Source: SFWF01 sp045587065 | Lineage (GTDB): Bacteria > Bacillota > Clostridia > Oscillospirales > Acutalibacteraceae | Length of the DNA stretch: 21,570 nt | Direction of reading: 5' to 3' | NCBI GenBank assembly: GCA_045587065.1 | Contig: JAZNBQ010000086.1 | Span: 1-21,570 of the forward strand | Part shown: in pieces, positions 1 to 6,969 of the stretch | Position numbering within the stretch: the stretch's first letter is position 1 | Layout of the letters: each line of letters begins with the position of its first letter | Notes under the pieces: model-generated | Databases searched by the model: none | The model's input: only the letters and a program-made list of their open reading frames with translations | What the model was told of the DNA's origin: nothing | Position numbers and translations under genes: made by a program

Positions 1-196
1 TAACGTAGAACTTATCGGCACCGAAAAAATCGGTTCAGGACTCGTATCTGTTATGGTAAGAGGCGACGTTGGAGCAGTAAAGGCTGCTACCGAGTCCGGT
101 TCTGCAGCTGCATCTAAGCTTGGAGAACTTGTAGCAGTACACGTAATTCCAAGACCACATGCAGACGTTGAAAAGATTTTACCTAAGATTAAATAA
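1..196 (+). CDS. BMC-H hexameric shell protein, 3' part (5' end outside window)
   Basis: This is the C-terminal 64 residues of a bacterial microcompartment hexamer protein (BMC domain, PduA/EutM type). The reading frame enters at base 2 and ends at TAA 194-196. It carries the family pore-loop segment KIGSG and the family end VIPRPHADVEKILP. It is nearly identical to the next gene at DNA level: about six silent differences over the shared stretch, and a different last three codons (KIK here, SLK in the neighbour). BMC-H hexamers tile the flat facets of the shell, and their central pores pass small metabolites. Truncation is by the window edge, not by mutation. Confidence 0.93.
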   Translation, partial: NVELIGTEKIGSGLVSVMVRGDVGAVKAATESGSAAASKLGELVAVHVIPRPHADVEKILPKIK

Positions 197-210
197 TTTT
201 TGTTAGTAGT

Positions 211-251
211 CCGTAAATAGTGTGACAGGCTCAAGTTCTGTCACATTACGG
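211..251 (+). promoter_or_regulatory. Long bulged RNA hairpin between the two BMC-H genes
   Basis: CCGTAA (211-216) pairs with TTACGG (246-251), and TGTGACAG (221-228) pairs with CTGTCACA (238-245). This gives 14 base pairs with a 4-nt bulge (217-220) and a 9-nt loop. Only a broken T-rich stretch follows, so it is at most a weak terminator. It sits between two shell genes of one operon. Inference: an mRNA-stabilising, processing or partial-attenuation element that sets shell protein ratios. Confidence 0.65.
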
Positions 252-281
252 TTTATTAAAATTTTACAGGAGGAAATGACA

Positions 282-560
282 ATGGCACTTGAAGCACTAG
301 GTATGGTAGAGACAAGAGGTCTAGTAGCAGCTATCGAGGCTGCCGATGCAATGGTTAAAGCCGCTAACGTAGAACTTATCGGCACCGAAAAAATCGGTTC
401 AGGACTCGTATCTGTTATGGTAAGAGGCGACGTTGGAGCAGTTAAGGCTGCTACCGAGTCAGGCTCTGCAGCTGCATCTAAGCTTGGAGAACTTGTAGCA
501 GTACACGTAATCCCAAGACCCCATGCAGATGTTGAAAAGATTTTACCTTCTTTAAAATAG
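282..560 (+). CDS. BMC-H hexameric shell protein (second copy)
   Basis: A 92-residue microcompartment shell protein of the PduA/EutM type with a single BMC domain. It opens with the family start MALEALGMVETRG, has the pore-loop segment KIGSG near residue 38, and ends in the VIPRPHADVEKIL motif. The ATG at 282 is chosen over the ATG at 276 because AGGAGG (268-273) lies 8 nt before 282 but only 2 nt before 276, and because MALEALG is the usual BMC-H start. Hexamers of this protein probably form most of the shell facets. It is a tandem duplicate of the gene just upstream, separated by a hairpin-bearing spacer, and is followed by a pentamer gene. Confidence 0.96.
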   Translation: MALEALGMVETRGLVAAIEAADAMVKAANVELIGTEKIGSGLVSVMVRGDVGAVKAATESGSAAASKLGELVAVHVIPRPHADVEKILPSLK

Positions 561-566
561 GGTGAA

Positions 567-607
567 ATCACACGCGTGTGATGTAGGCTCCGTTTTACAC
601 GGAGCCT
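567..607 (+). promoter_or_regulatory. Paired stem-loops between BMC-H and BMC-P genes
   Basis: A perfect 16-bp palindrome (567-582, ATCACACGCGTGTGAT) is followed at once by a hairpin with stem AGGCTCCG (585-592) and CGGAGCCT (600-607) and a 7-nt loop. No T-run follows. Like the hairpin before the second BMC-H gene, it lies between shell genes of very different required amounts: many hexamers, few pentamers. A role in segmental mRNA stability is inferred. Confidence 0.6.
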
Positions 608-659
608 GATACCACACTAAGTTAAGCGAAACTCAAATTTAGAGAAAGGAGCATTTAAT

Positions 660-926
660 ATGCTCGTAGGAAAAGTAGTCGGCAGTGTAGTTGCTACACG
701 TAAAAACGAACGCTTAATTGGCGCAAAGTTTATGATAGTCGAACCTATTGAAAATATGTCTAAAAAAGGCCGTATTGTTGCGGTAGATAATGTTGGCGCA
801 GGCATTGGTGAAATTGTGCTTGTTGCTATGGGCAGTGCTGCCCGTGTAGGCTGCGATATGGAGGTTGCTCCTATTGATGCGGCTATAGTTGGAATTGTTG
901 ATAACTCTATTGGATTAATGGACTGA
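660..926 (+). CDS. BMC-P pentameric vertex protein (EutN/CcmL family)
   Basis: An 88-residue protein of the EutN/CcmL/PduN family, whose pentamers cap the vertices of microcompartments. It shows the family start MLVGKVVGSVVATRKNE, the segment LIGAKFMIVEPI near residues 20-31, and the VDNVGAGIGEIVLVAMGSAAR core in residues 41-61, followed by a closing VGIVDNS. Length matches the family. The ATG at 660 follows an AAAGGAG ribosome site. It lies four bases ahead of the PduS-like gene, so the two are probably co-translated. Few pentamers are needed per shell, and the hairpins just upstream may help keep its output below that of BMC-H. Confidence 0.94.
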   Translation: MLVGKVVGSVVATRKNERLIGAKFMIVEPIENMSKKGRIVAVDNVGAGIGEIVLVAMGSAARVGCDMEVAPIDAAIVGIVDNSIGLMD

Positions 927-930
927 TAAT

Positions 931-2259
931 ATGAATTTAAACGAACTTAAAAATGTTTTGCAAAATGCAGGTGTCGTAGGAGCAGGCGGAGCAGGCTTCC
1001 CAAGCTATGCCAAGCTTAACGAAAACGCCGATACAATAATACTTAACTGTGCAGAATGTGAGCCTCTTTTAAAACTTCACAGACAGGTTATGGAGCATTA
1101 TGCCAGAGAAATTTTAACTGCTTTAGAGACTCTTCGCGCAGCAGTTGATGCAAAACAGGTTATTATTGCCATAAAGCCGTCTTATAAAAAAGCGGTAGAG
1201 GCAGTAAAAGCAAATTTAGAAGATTTTCCCTTGACAAAAATCGGCTTTTTGCCTGAGGTTTACCCTGCAGGTGATGAAGTCGTAACAATATATGAAACTA
1301 CAGGAAGAGTTGTTCCTGCAGGCAAACTGCCTATTTCTGTAGGAGTAACGGTATTTAACGTTGAGACTATGCTTAATGCCTACTATGCCATCACTGAAGG
1401 TATAGGCGTTACCCATAAGTACATTACCGTTACAGGAGAGGTTAAAAAACCTGTTACCCTGCGTGTTCCTTTGGGAGTCACGGTAGGAGAGGTTTTAAAA
1501 CTTGCAGGTGGCACCACAATTGAGGACTATACCCTTATAAACGGCGGACCTATGACAGGTAATATCGTTTCCGAACAAAGCGTTATAACCAAAACAAGCA
1601 ACGCGATACTTGTAATGCCAAACGACCAGTACATAGTTAAAAAACGTCGCAGTGATGCAAAAATTTCTCTTAAGAGAGCTATGTCGGCTTGTTGCCAGTG
1701 CAGAATGTGTACTGAGCTTTGTCCGAGAAACTTGCTGGGACATCCAATTGAGCCTTCTAAGTTTATGAGGTCTGTATCAAGCGGAACTACAGCAGATACA
1801 AACTCATACGTAAACACCTTCTTCTGTAGTGCTTGTGGACTTTGCGAAATGTATTCTTGCTTCCAAGGTCTTTCTCCAAGAACCTTAATTGGTATTGTAA
1901 AAGGAGAACTGAGAAAGGGCGGAATTGCTATTCCTCAGGTAAAAGAAGCTCCTGTTAAAGAGGAGAGAGAGGGCAGATACATTTTAAAATCACGTCTTAC
2001 TGCAAGACTTGGCCTCACAAAATATAATTTCCCTGCTCTTCTTAGTGACAAAGAGTATAAGCCAAAGACTGTAAAACTTTTGCTTTCACAGCATATAGGC
2101 GCACCTGCTACGGCTATCTGTAAGGTAGGAGATACCGTAAAGGTGGGAGATTTAGTTGCAAAGGCTGCCGACGGAGCGCTAAGCGTTGGAATTAACGCTT
2201 CTATTGATGGCAAGGTGAAAGAAGTAAACAGCAAGTATGTTATTATCGCCGCACAATAA
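931..2259 (+). CDS. PduS/RnfC-like flavo-iron-sulfur electron-transfer protein
   Basis: A 442-residue protein of the RnfC/PduS type. In order: a Complex I 51-kDa-like NADH/flavin region with GAGGAGFPSYAKL (18-30) and NCAECEPLL (39-47); an SLBB-like segment at about 160-205; a ferredoxin-like region with two clusters, C254-x2-C257-x2-C260-x3-C264-P and C299-x2-C302-x2-C305-x4-C310; and a C-terminal barrel-sandwich domain (about 390-440). PduS is a flavin/Fe-S reductase associated with microcompartments, known as a cobalamin reductase in the Pdu system. The other rnf genes are absent here, so a membrane Rnf complex is not supported. The next gene is a PduT-like shell protein with an Fe-S cysteine, which points to electron transfer to or through the shell. 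Confidence 0.9.
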   Translation: MNLNELKNVLQNAGVVGAGGAGFPSYAKLNENADTIILNCAECEPLLKLHRQVMEHYAREILTALETLRAAVDAKQVIIAIKPSYKKAVEAVKANLEDFPLTKIGFLPEVYPAGDEVVTIYETTGRVVPAGKLPISVGVTVFNVETMLNAYYAITEGIGVTHKYITVTGEVKKPVTLRVPLGVTVGEVLKLAGGTTIEDYTLINGGPMTGNIVSEQSVITKTSNAILVMPNDQYIVKKRRSDAKISLKRAMSACCQCRMCTELCPRNLLGHPIEPSKFMRSVSSGTTADTNSYVNTFFCSACGLCEMYSCFQGLSPRTLIGIVKGELRKGGIAIPQVKEAPVKEEREGRYILKSRLTARLGLTKYNFPALLSDKEYKPKTVKLLLSQHIGAPATAICKVGDTVKVGDLVAKAADGALSVGINASIDGKVKEVNSKYVIIAAQ

Positions 2260-2286
2260 GAATTTGCGGAAAAGGAGTACTAAATA

Positions 2287-2835
2287 ATGGGTAAAGCATT
2301 AGGTATGGTTGAGTTTGTAACTGTTTCTGCAGGTATGAACGGAGCCGACACTATGATTAAAACTGCCGACGTAGACGTTGTTGAATGTGCGACTGTCTGC
2401 CCAGGCAAATATATGGTAATTATAAACGGAGAGTTAAGCGCAGTTAAAGCTGCAGTAGATGCGGCAAAGGTGCAGAATCCTGAAAAGGTAATAGATAGTT
2501 TTGTTCTTGGTAATCCACATGAATCTATCTTTCCTGCAATTTACGGCGCAACACCTCCGGAAGACGTAGAAGCCTTGGGCGTTATGGAAACCTTTTCTGC
2601 CGCTTCTGCAATAGTTGCCGCAGATGCCGCCGCAAAAACAAGCCTTGTAAATCTTTTAGAGCTAAGACTTGCAAGAGGTATGTGCGGAAAATCTTATCTT
2701 CTTCTGACAGGTAGCGTTTCTGCCGTAAAAGCGGCTATTGAACGTGCAAACCTTGAAGCAGGAGACAGAGGCATGTTCCTTGATAGTTCAGTTATCCCCA
2801 GACCAGACGCAAAACTTTGGGCAAGTATTTTATAA
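2287..2835 (+). CDS. BMC-T trimeric shell protein, PduT-like
   Basis: A 182-residue tandem-BMC-domain protein: first domain about 1-90, second about 95-180. The second domain ends in VIPRPDAKLWASIL, as in BMC domains generally. The segment ATVCPGKY places a cysteine at residue 38. In PduT of Salmonella/Citrobacter, Cys38 in the equivalent CPGK segment from each of three subunits binds a [4Fe-4S] cluster at the trimer pore. Another Cys is at 34. Start ATG 2287 follows AAAAGGAG. It directly follows the PduS-like gene, the pairing seen in pdu operons. Role, from homology: a facet tile with a redox-active pore that exchanges electrons with the PduS-like partner. Confidence 0.92.
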   Translation: MGKALGMVEFVTVSAGMNGADTMIKTADVDVVECATVCPGKYMVIINGELSAVKAAVDAAKVQNPEKVIDSFVLGNPHESIFPAIYGATPPEDVEALGVMETFSAASAIVAADAAAKTSLVNLLELRLARGMCGKSYLLLTGSVSAVKAAIERANLEAGDRGMFLDSSVIPRPDAKLWASIL

Positions 2836-2847
2836 GGGGTTGATTCT

Positions 2848-3618
2848 TTGTTAGCCATTGAGCGTAGAAACGCCATCCTAGCAAAGCTTTCGGTAGAAGG
2901 TAAGGTTGTGGTAAGTGACCTTGCAACCATGTTTTCGGTTACAGAGGAAACCATACGCCGTGACCTTGAAAAGCTCGACCGCGACGGACTTGCCTGTAAG
3001 ACCTACGGCGGAGCGGTAAAAAATGACAGTTTCAAAATAGACCTTCCTTTCCACGTAAGAAAGCAAAAAAACGTAGAGAGTAAACAAAAAATAGCCGCAA
3101 CTATTTCCGGAATGATAAAAGACGGCGACTATATTATGCTTGACTCAAGCTCAACCGCTCTTTACGTAATTAAAAACATATTAAGCCGTAAAAGAATAAC
3201 GCTGATTACCAACTCGGTAGAGATTTTGCTTGAACTTTGCAATCAACACGATTGGACCATTATTTCCACAGGCGGAACTCTTAAAGAGGGTGGCCTTTCC
3301 TTAGAGGGCTATCAGGCAGAGCGTATGATAGAAGGGTATCACGTAGACCTGGCAATTTGTTCTTGCAAGGGTATTGATTCTGTAGCAGGTGTTACAGACT
3401 CCAATGAGCGTGACAGCCAACTTAAAAAAGCATATTTTGCCGCAGCAAAGAAGAAAATACTGGCGGTAGATTCTACAAAATTCGACATAAGGTCTTTTGT
3501 GAAAATTTGCGATATTAAGGACCTTGACTATATTGTTACCAACGAAGACCCAGGAGAAAACTGGAAAAACGTTATAGAACAGCAGGGTGTAGAGCTTGTT
3601 GTTGAAAATCAGGAGTAG
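2848..3618 (+). CDS. DeoR-family transcriptional regulator
   Basis: A 256-residue DeoR/GlpR-type regulator. The N-terminal winged helix-turn-helix (about 1-57) includes RRNAILAKL and the recognition region TEETIRRDLEKLDRDG. The C-terminal sugar-phosphate sensor domain shows LDSSSTA (about 95-101), LITNS, STGGTLKEGG, and AVDSTKFD near residue 210. Start is TTG at 2848: the start MLAIERRNAIL is typical of the family, and AAGGGG (2834-2839), overlapping the upstream stop, lies 8 nt before it. DeoR members usually bind sugar phosphates. Position inside the BMC operon suggests it controls the operon in response to the pathway's phosphorylated intermediate, as reported for some sugar-degrading BMC loci. 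The weak TTG start fits a low-abundance regulator. Confidence 0.93.
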   Translation: MLAIERRNAILAKLSVEGKVVVSDLATMFSVTEETIRRDLEKLDRDGLACKTYGGAVKNDSFKIDLPFHVRKQKNVESKQKIAATISGMIKDGDYIMLDSSSTALYVIKNILSRKRITLITNSVEILLELCNQHDWTIISTGGTLKEGGLSLEGYQAERMIEGYHVDLAICSCKGIDSVAGVTDSNERDSQLKKAYFAAAKKKILAVDSTKFDIRSFVKICDIKDLDYIVTNEDPGENWKNVIEQQGVELVVENQE

Positions 3619-3621
3619 ATT

Positions 3622-4818
3622 ATGAAAATATTAGTTATAAATGCAGGTAGTTCTTCTCTTAAATATCAGCTTATTGATATGGAGAAGGAAGAAGTTTTAG
3701 TTAAAGGACTTTGTGAAAGAATAGGTCTTGACGGTAAAATTACCCACAAGGTGCCTGGCAAAGAGCCTTATAAACAGGAATACCCAATGCCGACACATAA
3801 CGAGGCAATTACCCTTGTTCTACAGCTTTTAACCGATGCTCAAAAGGGCGTTATTTCTTCTATTGATGAAATTAATGCAGTAGGACACAGAATTGCTCAC
3901 GGCGGAGAGAAGTATAACAAATCCTCTGTTATTGATGACGAAATGCTACAGTATCTTGAGGGAATTGTGCCTATTAATCCTCTTCACGGACCTCCTGCCA
4001 TTGCAGGCATTAAAGCTTGTATGAGTCAGATGCCAAAGGTTAAACATATCGGCGTATTTGACACTTCATTTTATGCTAATATCGAGCCTTTCCGCTATTT
4101 GTACCCTATTCCTTACAAATATTATGAAGAGAAAAAAATTCGTAAATACGGTTTCCACGGAACCTCTCACAGATATGTTACCGCACGTGTGGCAGAGATT
4201 TTAGGAAAAGACTTAAAGGACTTAAAAATTGTTACCTGCCATCTTGGAAACGGCTCTTCTGTAACTGCTACTAAAAACGGAATTGCCATTGATACTTCTA
4301 TGGGCTTTACTCCACAGGACGGAGTTGTTATGGGTACTCGCTCAGGTGCAGTTGACCCATCGGTATTAACCTACATAATGAAAACCGATAACATTTCTGC
4401 TGAAGAAATGGACAATATTATAAATAAGAAATCCGGTATTTTGGGAATTAGCGAAATCTCCAGTGACGCCAGAAACATTGAAGATGAGGCAAACAATGGT
4501 AACGAGAGAGCTATTCTTACCCAAAAAATCGTTGGAAACAGTGTTAAAAAGCTAATTGGCGCTTACATTGCAGAAATGAACGGAATTGACGTTCTTGTAT
4601 TTACTGCAGGTGTTGGCGAAAATGACTTTAAAATCAGAGAACTTTCTTGTGATGAACTTGAATATTTTGGAATTGAAATTGATAAAGAGCTTAATGAAAA
4701 TGCTCCACGCGGTAAGGAAGTAGAGCTTACAGCCAACAACGCAAAGGTAAGAACCTTTATTATTCCTACAAATGAGGAGTTTATGATTGCACACGATGCA
4801 GCATCCTTTGTAAAATAG
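3622..4818 (+). CDS. ackA: Acetate (or propionate) kinase
   Basis: A 398-residue acetate kinase family enzyme converting acyl-phosphate plus ADP to carboxylate plus ATP. Seen: the N-terminal phosphate-binding motif NAGSSSLKYQL (6-16), GHRIAHGG, the catalytic-region FDTSFY, YGFHGTSH, the adenosine-motif CHLGNGSS, and MGFTPQDGVVMGTRSG. Length is standard. Start ATG 3622 follows AGGAG (3611-3615), which overlaps the DeoR stop, so the two are translationally close. In the operon it completes the chain aldehyde dehydrogenase, PduL, kinase, giving the substrate-level ATP of the pathway. It probably acts outside the shell, because no N-terminal extension is seen. Acetate and propionate kinases cannot be told apart by sequence reading alone. 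Confidence 0.96.
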   Translation: MKILVINAGSSSLKYQLIDMEKEEVLVKGLCERIGLDGKITHKVPGKEPYKQEYPMPTHNEAITLVLQLLTDAQKGVISSIDEINAVGHRIAHGGEKYNKSSVIDDEMLQYLEGIVPINPLHGPPAIAGIKACMSQMPKVKHIGVFDTSFYANIEPFRYLYPIPYKYYEEKKIRKYGFHGTSHRYVTARVAEILGKDLKDLKIVTCHLGNGSSVTATKNGIAIDTSMGFTPQDGVVMGTRSGAVDPSVLTYIMKTDNISAEEMDNIINKKSGILGISEISSDARNIEDEANNGNERAILTQKIVGNSVKKLIGAYIAEMNGIDVLVFTAGVGENDFKIRELSCDELEYFGIEIDKELNENAPRGKEVELTANNAKVRTFIIPTNEEFMIAHDAASFVK

Positions 4819-4835
4819 ATTAAAGAGGTAAAATT

Positions 4836-6296
4836 ATGTCTGAGATAAGCAAAGCAGATATTGAACTTATAGTAAAACAGGTCATGGGCGCAATGAACAG
4901 CGCACCTGTAAATACCGTTTCTGATGCAGAATATAGCAGCACTCAGTATAAGGGCAGAAAACTTATCGGCGTTTATTCCGATATGAATGAGGCTATTGCC
5001 GCAGCAGAAGAGGGCTACAAGGCAGTTAGAGGTATGAGCGTAGAGAAACGCGAAAAAATAATTACCGCTATTCGTGAATTAACCAGAAACGAAGCCTCCA
5101 TTATGGCAGAAATCGGCGTTAGCGAGACCGGAATGGGCAGAGTTGACCATAAAACTGCAAAGCATCTTTTGGTTGCTGATAAAACTCCCGGTACTGAAGA
5201 TATTGTAAGCGAGGCTAAAACCGGTGACAACGGTTTAACCCTTGTTGAAATGGCTCCTTTTGGAGTTGTTGGCGCCATTACTCCCAGTACCAACCCCAGT
5301 GAAACTGTTATTTGCAACAGTATTGGCATGATAGCTGCAGGCAATGGTGTTGTATTTAACCCACATCCCGGTGCTATTGCCGCGTCCAACTATGCAGTTG
5401 ACCTTGTTAACCGCGCTTGTTTCTCTGCAGGCGGACCTAAGGTTCTGGTTGCTTCTATGGATAAGCCAACCTTGGATTCTGCTAAAATTATGCAGACCCA
5501 TCCTACAATTAAAATGCTTGTTTGCACAGGCGGTCCCGGAGTTGTTCGCTCGGTACTTTCCTCAGGTAAAAAGGCTATTGGTGCAGGCGCAGGAAACCCT
5601 CCTGTAATTGTTGATGATACTGCAGATATTGTAAAGGCAGGTAAAGATATTATTGATGGTTGTACCTTTGATAATAATCTTCCTTGCATTGCAGAAAAAG
5701 AGGTTTTTGCTTTCAGTAATATTAAAGACAGACTTATCAGCGAGATGCTTAAAAACGGAGCAGTTTTAATTACTCCTGCCGAGGCAGACGCGCTTGCTAA
5801 TATAGTTCTTGTGGACGTTACTGACAAAAAGACAGGCAAAACCAAAAAGACAGTAAACCGTAAATGTGTTGGTAGAGACGCTAAGGTTATTCTGGGTATG
5901 CTTGGCAAAAAGGTTGATGACAGTGTTCGTTGTATAATTTGCGAGACTGACTTTAATCATCCTTTTGTTCAGGAAGAACTTATGATGCCAATTCTTCCTA
6001 TTGTTAGCGTTTCTGATATTGACCAAGCTATTGACCTTGCAGTAAAGGCGGAGCACGGCTTCCGTCACACCGCGCATATGCATTCTAAGAACATAGATAA
6101 CCTTTCTCGTTTTGCTGCAGCGGTAGAGACAACAATCTTCGTTAAAAACGCGCCGTCTTATGCAGGAATCGGTTTTGGCGGAGAGGGTCACGCAACCTTT
6201 ACCATTGCAGGACCAACAGGTGAGGGACTTACCTCGGCAAGAAGCTTTACAAGAAAGCGCCGTTGCGTAATGGTAGATAATTTCAGAATTATATAA
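4836..6296 (+). CDS. CoA-acylating aldehyde dehydrogenase, PduP/EutE type
   Basis: A 486-residue enzyme oxidising an aldehyde with NAD+ and CoA to acyl-CoA. Residues 1-20 form a predicted amphipathic helix (ISKADIELIVKQVMGAM) joined by a low-complexity linker (about 21-38) to the catalytic domain. That layout is the usual encapsulation peptide of BMC cargo enzymes. The catalytic cysteine is C284 in FDNNLPCIAEKEV, with TPSTNPSET (about 149-157) and CTGGPGVV (230-237) as nucleotide-binding segments. Start ATG 4836 follows AAAGAGG. It feeds PduL, encoded next, and its NADH is re-oxidised by the alcohol dehydrogenase at the operon end. Whether the substrate is acetaldehyde, propionaldehyde or lactaldehyde-derived cannot be read from the sequence. 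Confidence 0.95.
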   Translation: MSEISKADIELIVKQVMGAMNSAPVNTVSDAEYSSTQYKGRKLIGVYSDMNEAIAAAEEGYKAVRGMSVEKREKIITAIRELTRNEASIMAEIGVSETGMGRVDHKTAKHLLVADKTPGTEDIVSEAKTGDNGLTLVEMAPFGVVGAITPSTNPSETVICNSIGMIAAGNGVVFNPHPGAIAASNYAVDLVNRACFSAGGPKVLVASMDKPTLDSAKIMQTHPTIKMLVCTGGPGVVRSVLSSGKKAIGAGAGNPPVIVDDTADIVKAGKDIIDGCTFDNNLPCIAEKEVFAFSNIKDRLISEMLKNGAVLITPAEADALANIVLVDVTDKKTGKTKKTVNRKCVGRDAKVILGMLGKKVDDSVRCIICETDFNHPFVQEELMMPILPIVSVSDIDQAIDLAVKAEHGFRHTAHMHSKNIDNLSRFAAAVETTIFVKNAPSYAGIGFGGEGHATFTIAGPTGEGLTSARSFTRKRRCVMVDNFRII

Positions 6297-6312
6297 ATTT
6301 GGGAGGTCCTTT

Positions 6313-6966
6313 ATGGATATAAACATTTCGGCAGTCGCCGAGGCCGTTTTAAAGGCTTTAGAGGGTGAAAACTGCGGTGAAGCCTCAGGAGATATTCCTG
6401 TTGGAATTTCCAACCGCCACATACATCTTTGTCGCGAAGATATTGATACTCTTTTTGGCAAAGGCTATGAACTGACACCATTAAAAGACCTGTCTCAACC
6501 CGGTCAGTACGCTTGTAAAGAGACCTTAACCATAGTAGGCCCATCTCTCAGACCTATTGAAAACGTAAGAGTTTTAGGCCCTGAAAGAAAAGGCTCACAG
6601 GTGGAAATTTCTCGCACAGATTCTTACACATTAAAGGTTAAACCACCTGTAAGAGAAAGCGGAAAAACCCAGGGCTCTGCTCCTATTACAATTATAGGTC
6701 CTAAAGGAATCGTTTCTCTCAAAGAGGGTTGCATTATTGCTAACCGCCATATACATATGAGTATAGAGGATGGAGAACGTTTCGGTGTAAAGGACAACGA
6801 ATATGTAACCATTGATGCTGCTTCAGAGCGTCGCACACGCTTTTTCGACGTTCAGGTAAGAGTTCATAAGGATTTCAGACTGGAAATGCATCTTGATACA
6901 GATGACGCAAATGCTGCCGCACTGAAAAACGGCGACAAGGTAAAAATTATAGAAATTCAAAGGTAG
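6313..6966 (+). CDS. pduL: PduL-type phosphate acyltransferase
   Basis: A 217-residue PduL phosphotransacylase, the BMC-associated enzyme that converts acyl-CoA plus phosphate to acyl-phosphate and frees CoA inside the shell. Two PduL domains are visible: the first carries GISNRHIHL (31-39), the second ANRHIHMS (143-150). Candidate zinc-binding histidines are H36, H38, H146, H148 and H193 (EMHLD). Residues 1-19 (MDINISAVAEAVLKALEGE) form an amphipathic helix ahead of a short linker, as in encapsulated PduL. Start ATG 6313 follows GGGAGG (6301-6306). It lies between the aldehyde dehydrogenase and alcohol dehydrogenase genes, so CoA and NAD+ recycling enzymes are co-expressed. Confidence 0.96.
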   Translation: MDINISAVAEAVLKALEGENCGEASGDIPVGISNRHIHLCREDIDTLFGKGYELTPLKDLSQPGQYACKETLTIVGPSLRPIENVRVLGPERKGSQVEISRTDSYTLKVKPPVRESGKTQGSAPITIIGPKGIVSLKEGCIIANRHIHMSIEDGERFGVKDNEYVTIDAASERRTRFFDVQVRVHKDFRLEMHLDTDDANAAALKNGDKVKIIEIQR

Positions 6967-6969
6967 AAA

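Noticed and set aside
211..251. Hairpin between BMC-H genes as a full terminator
   Set aside because: No uninterrupted T-run follows, no promoter is seen before the second copy, and the operon clearly continues.
931..2259. rnfC of a membrane Rnf complex
   Set aside because: No rnfA, B, D, E or G nearby; it is embedded among BMC shell genes and pairs with a PduT-like protein.
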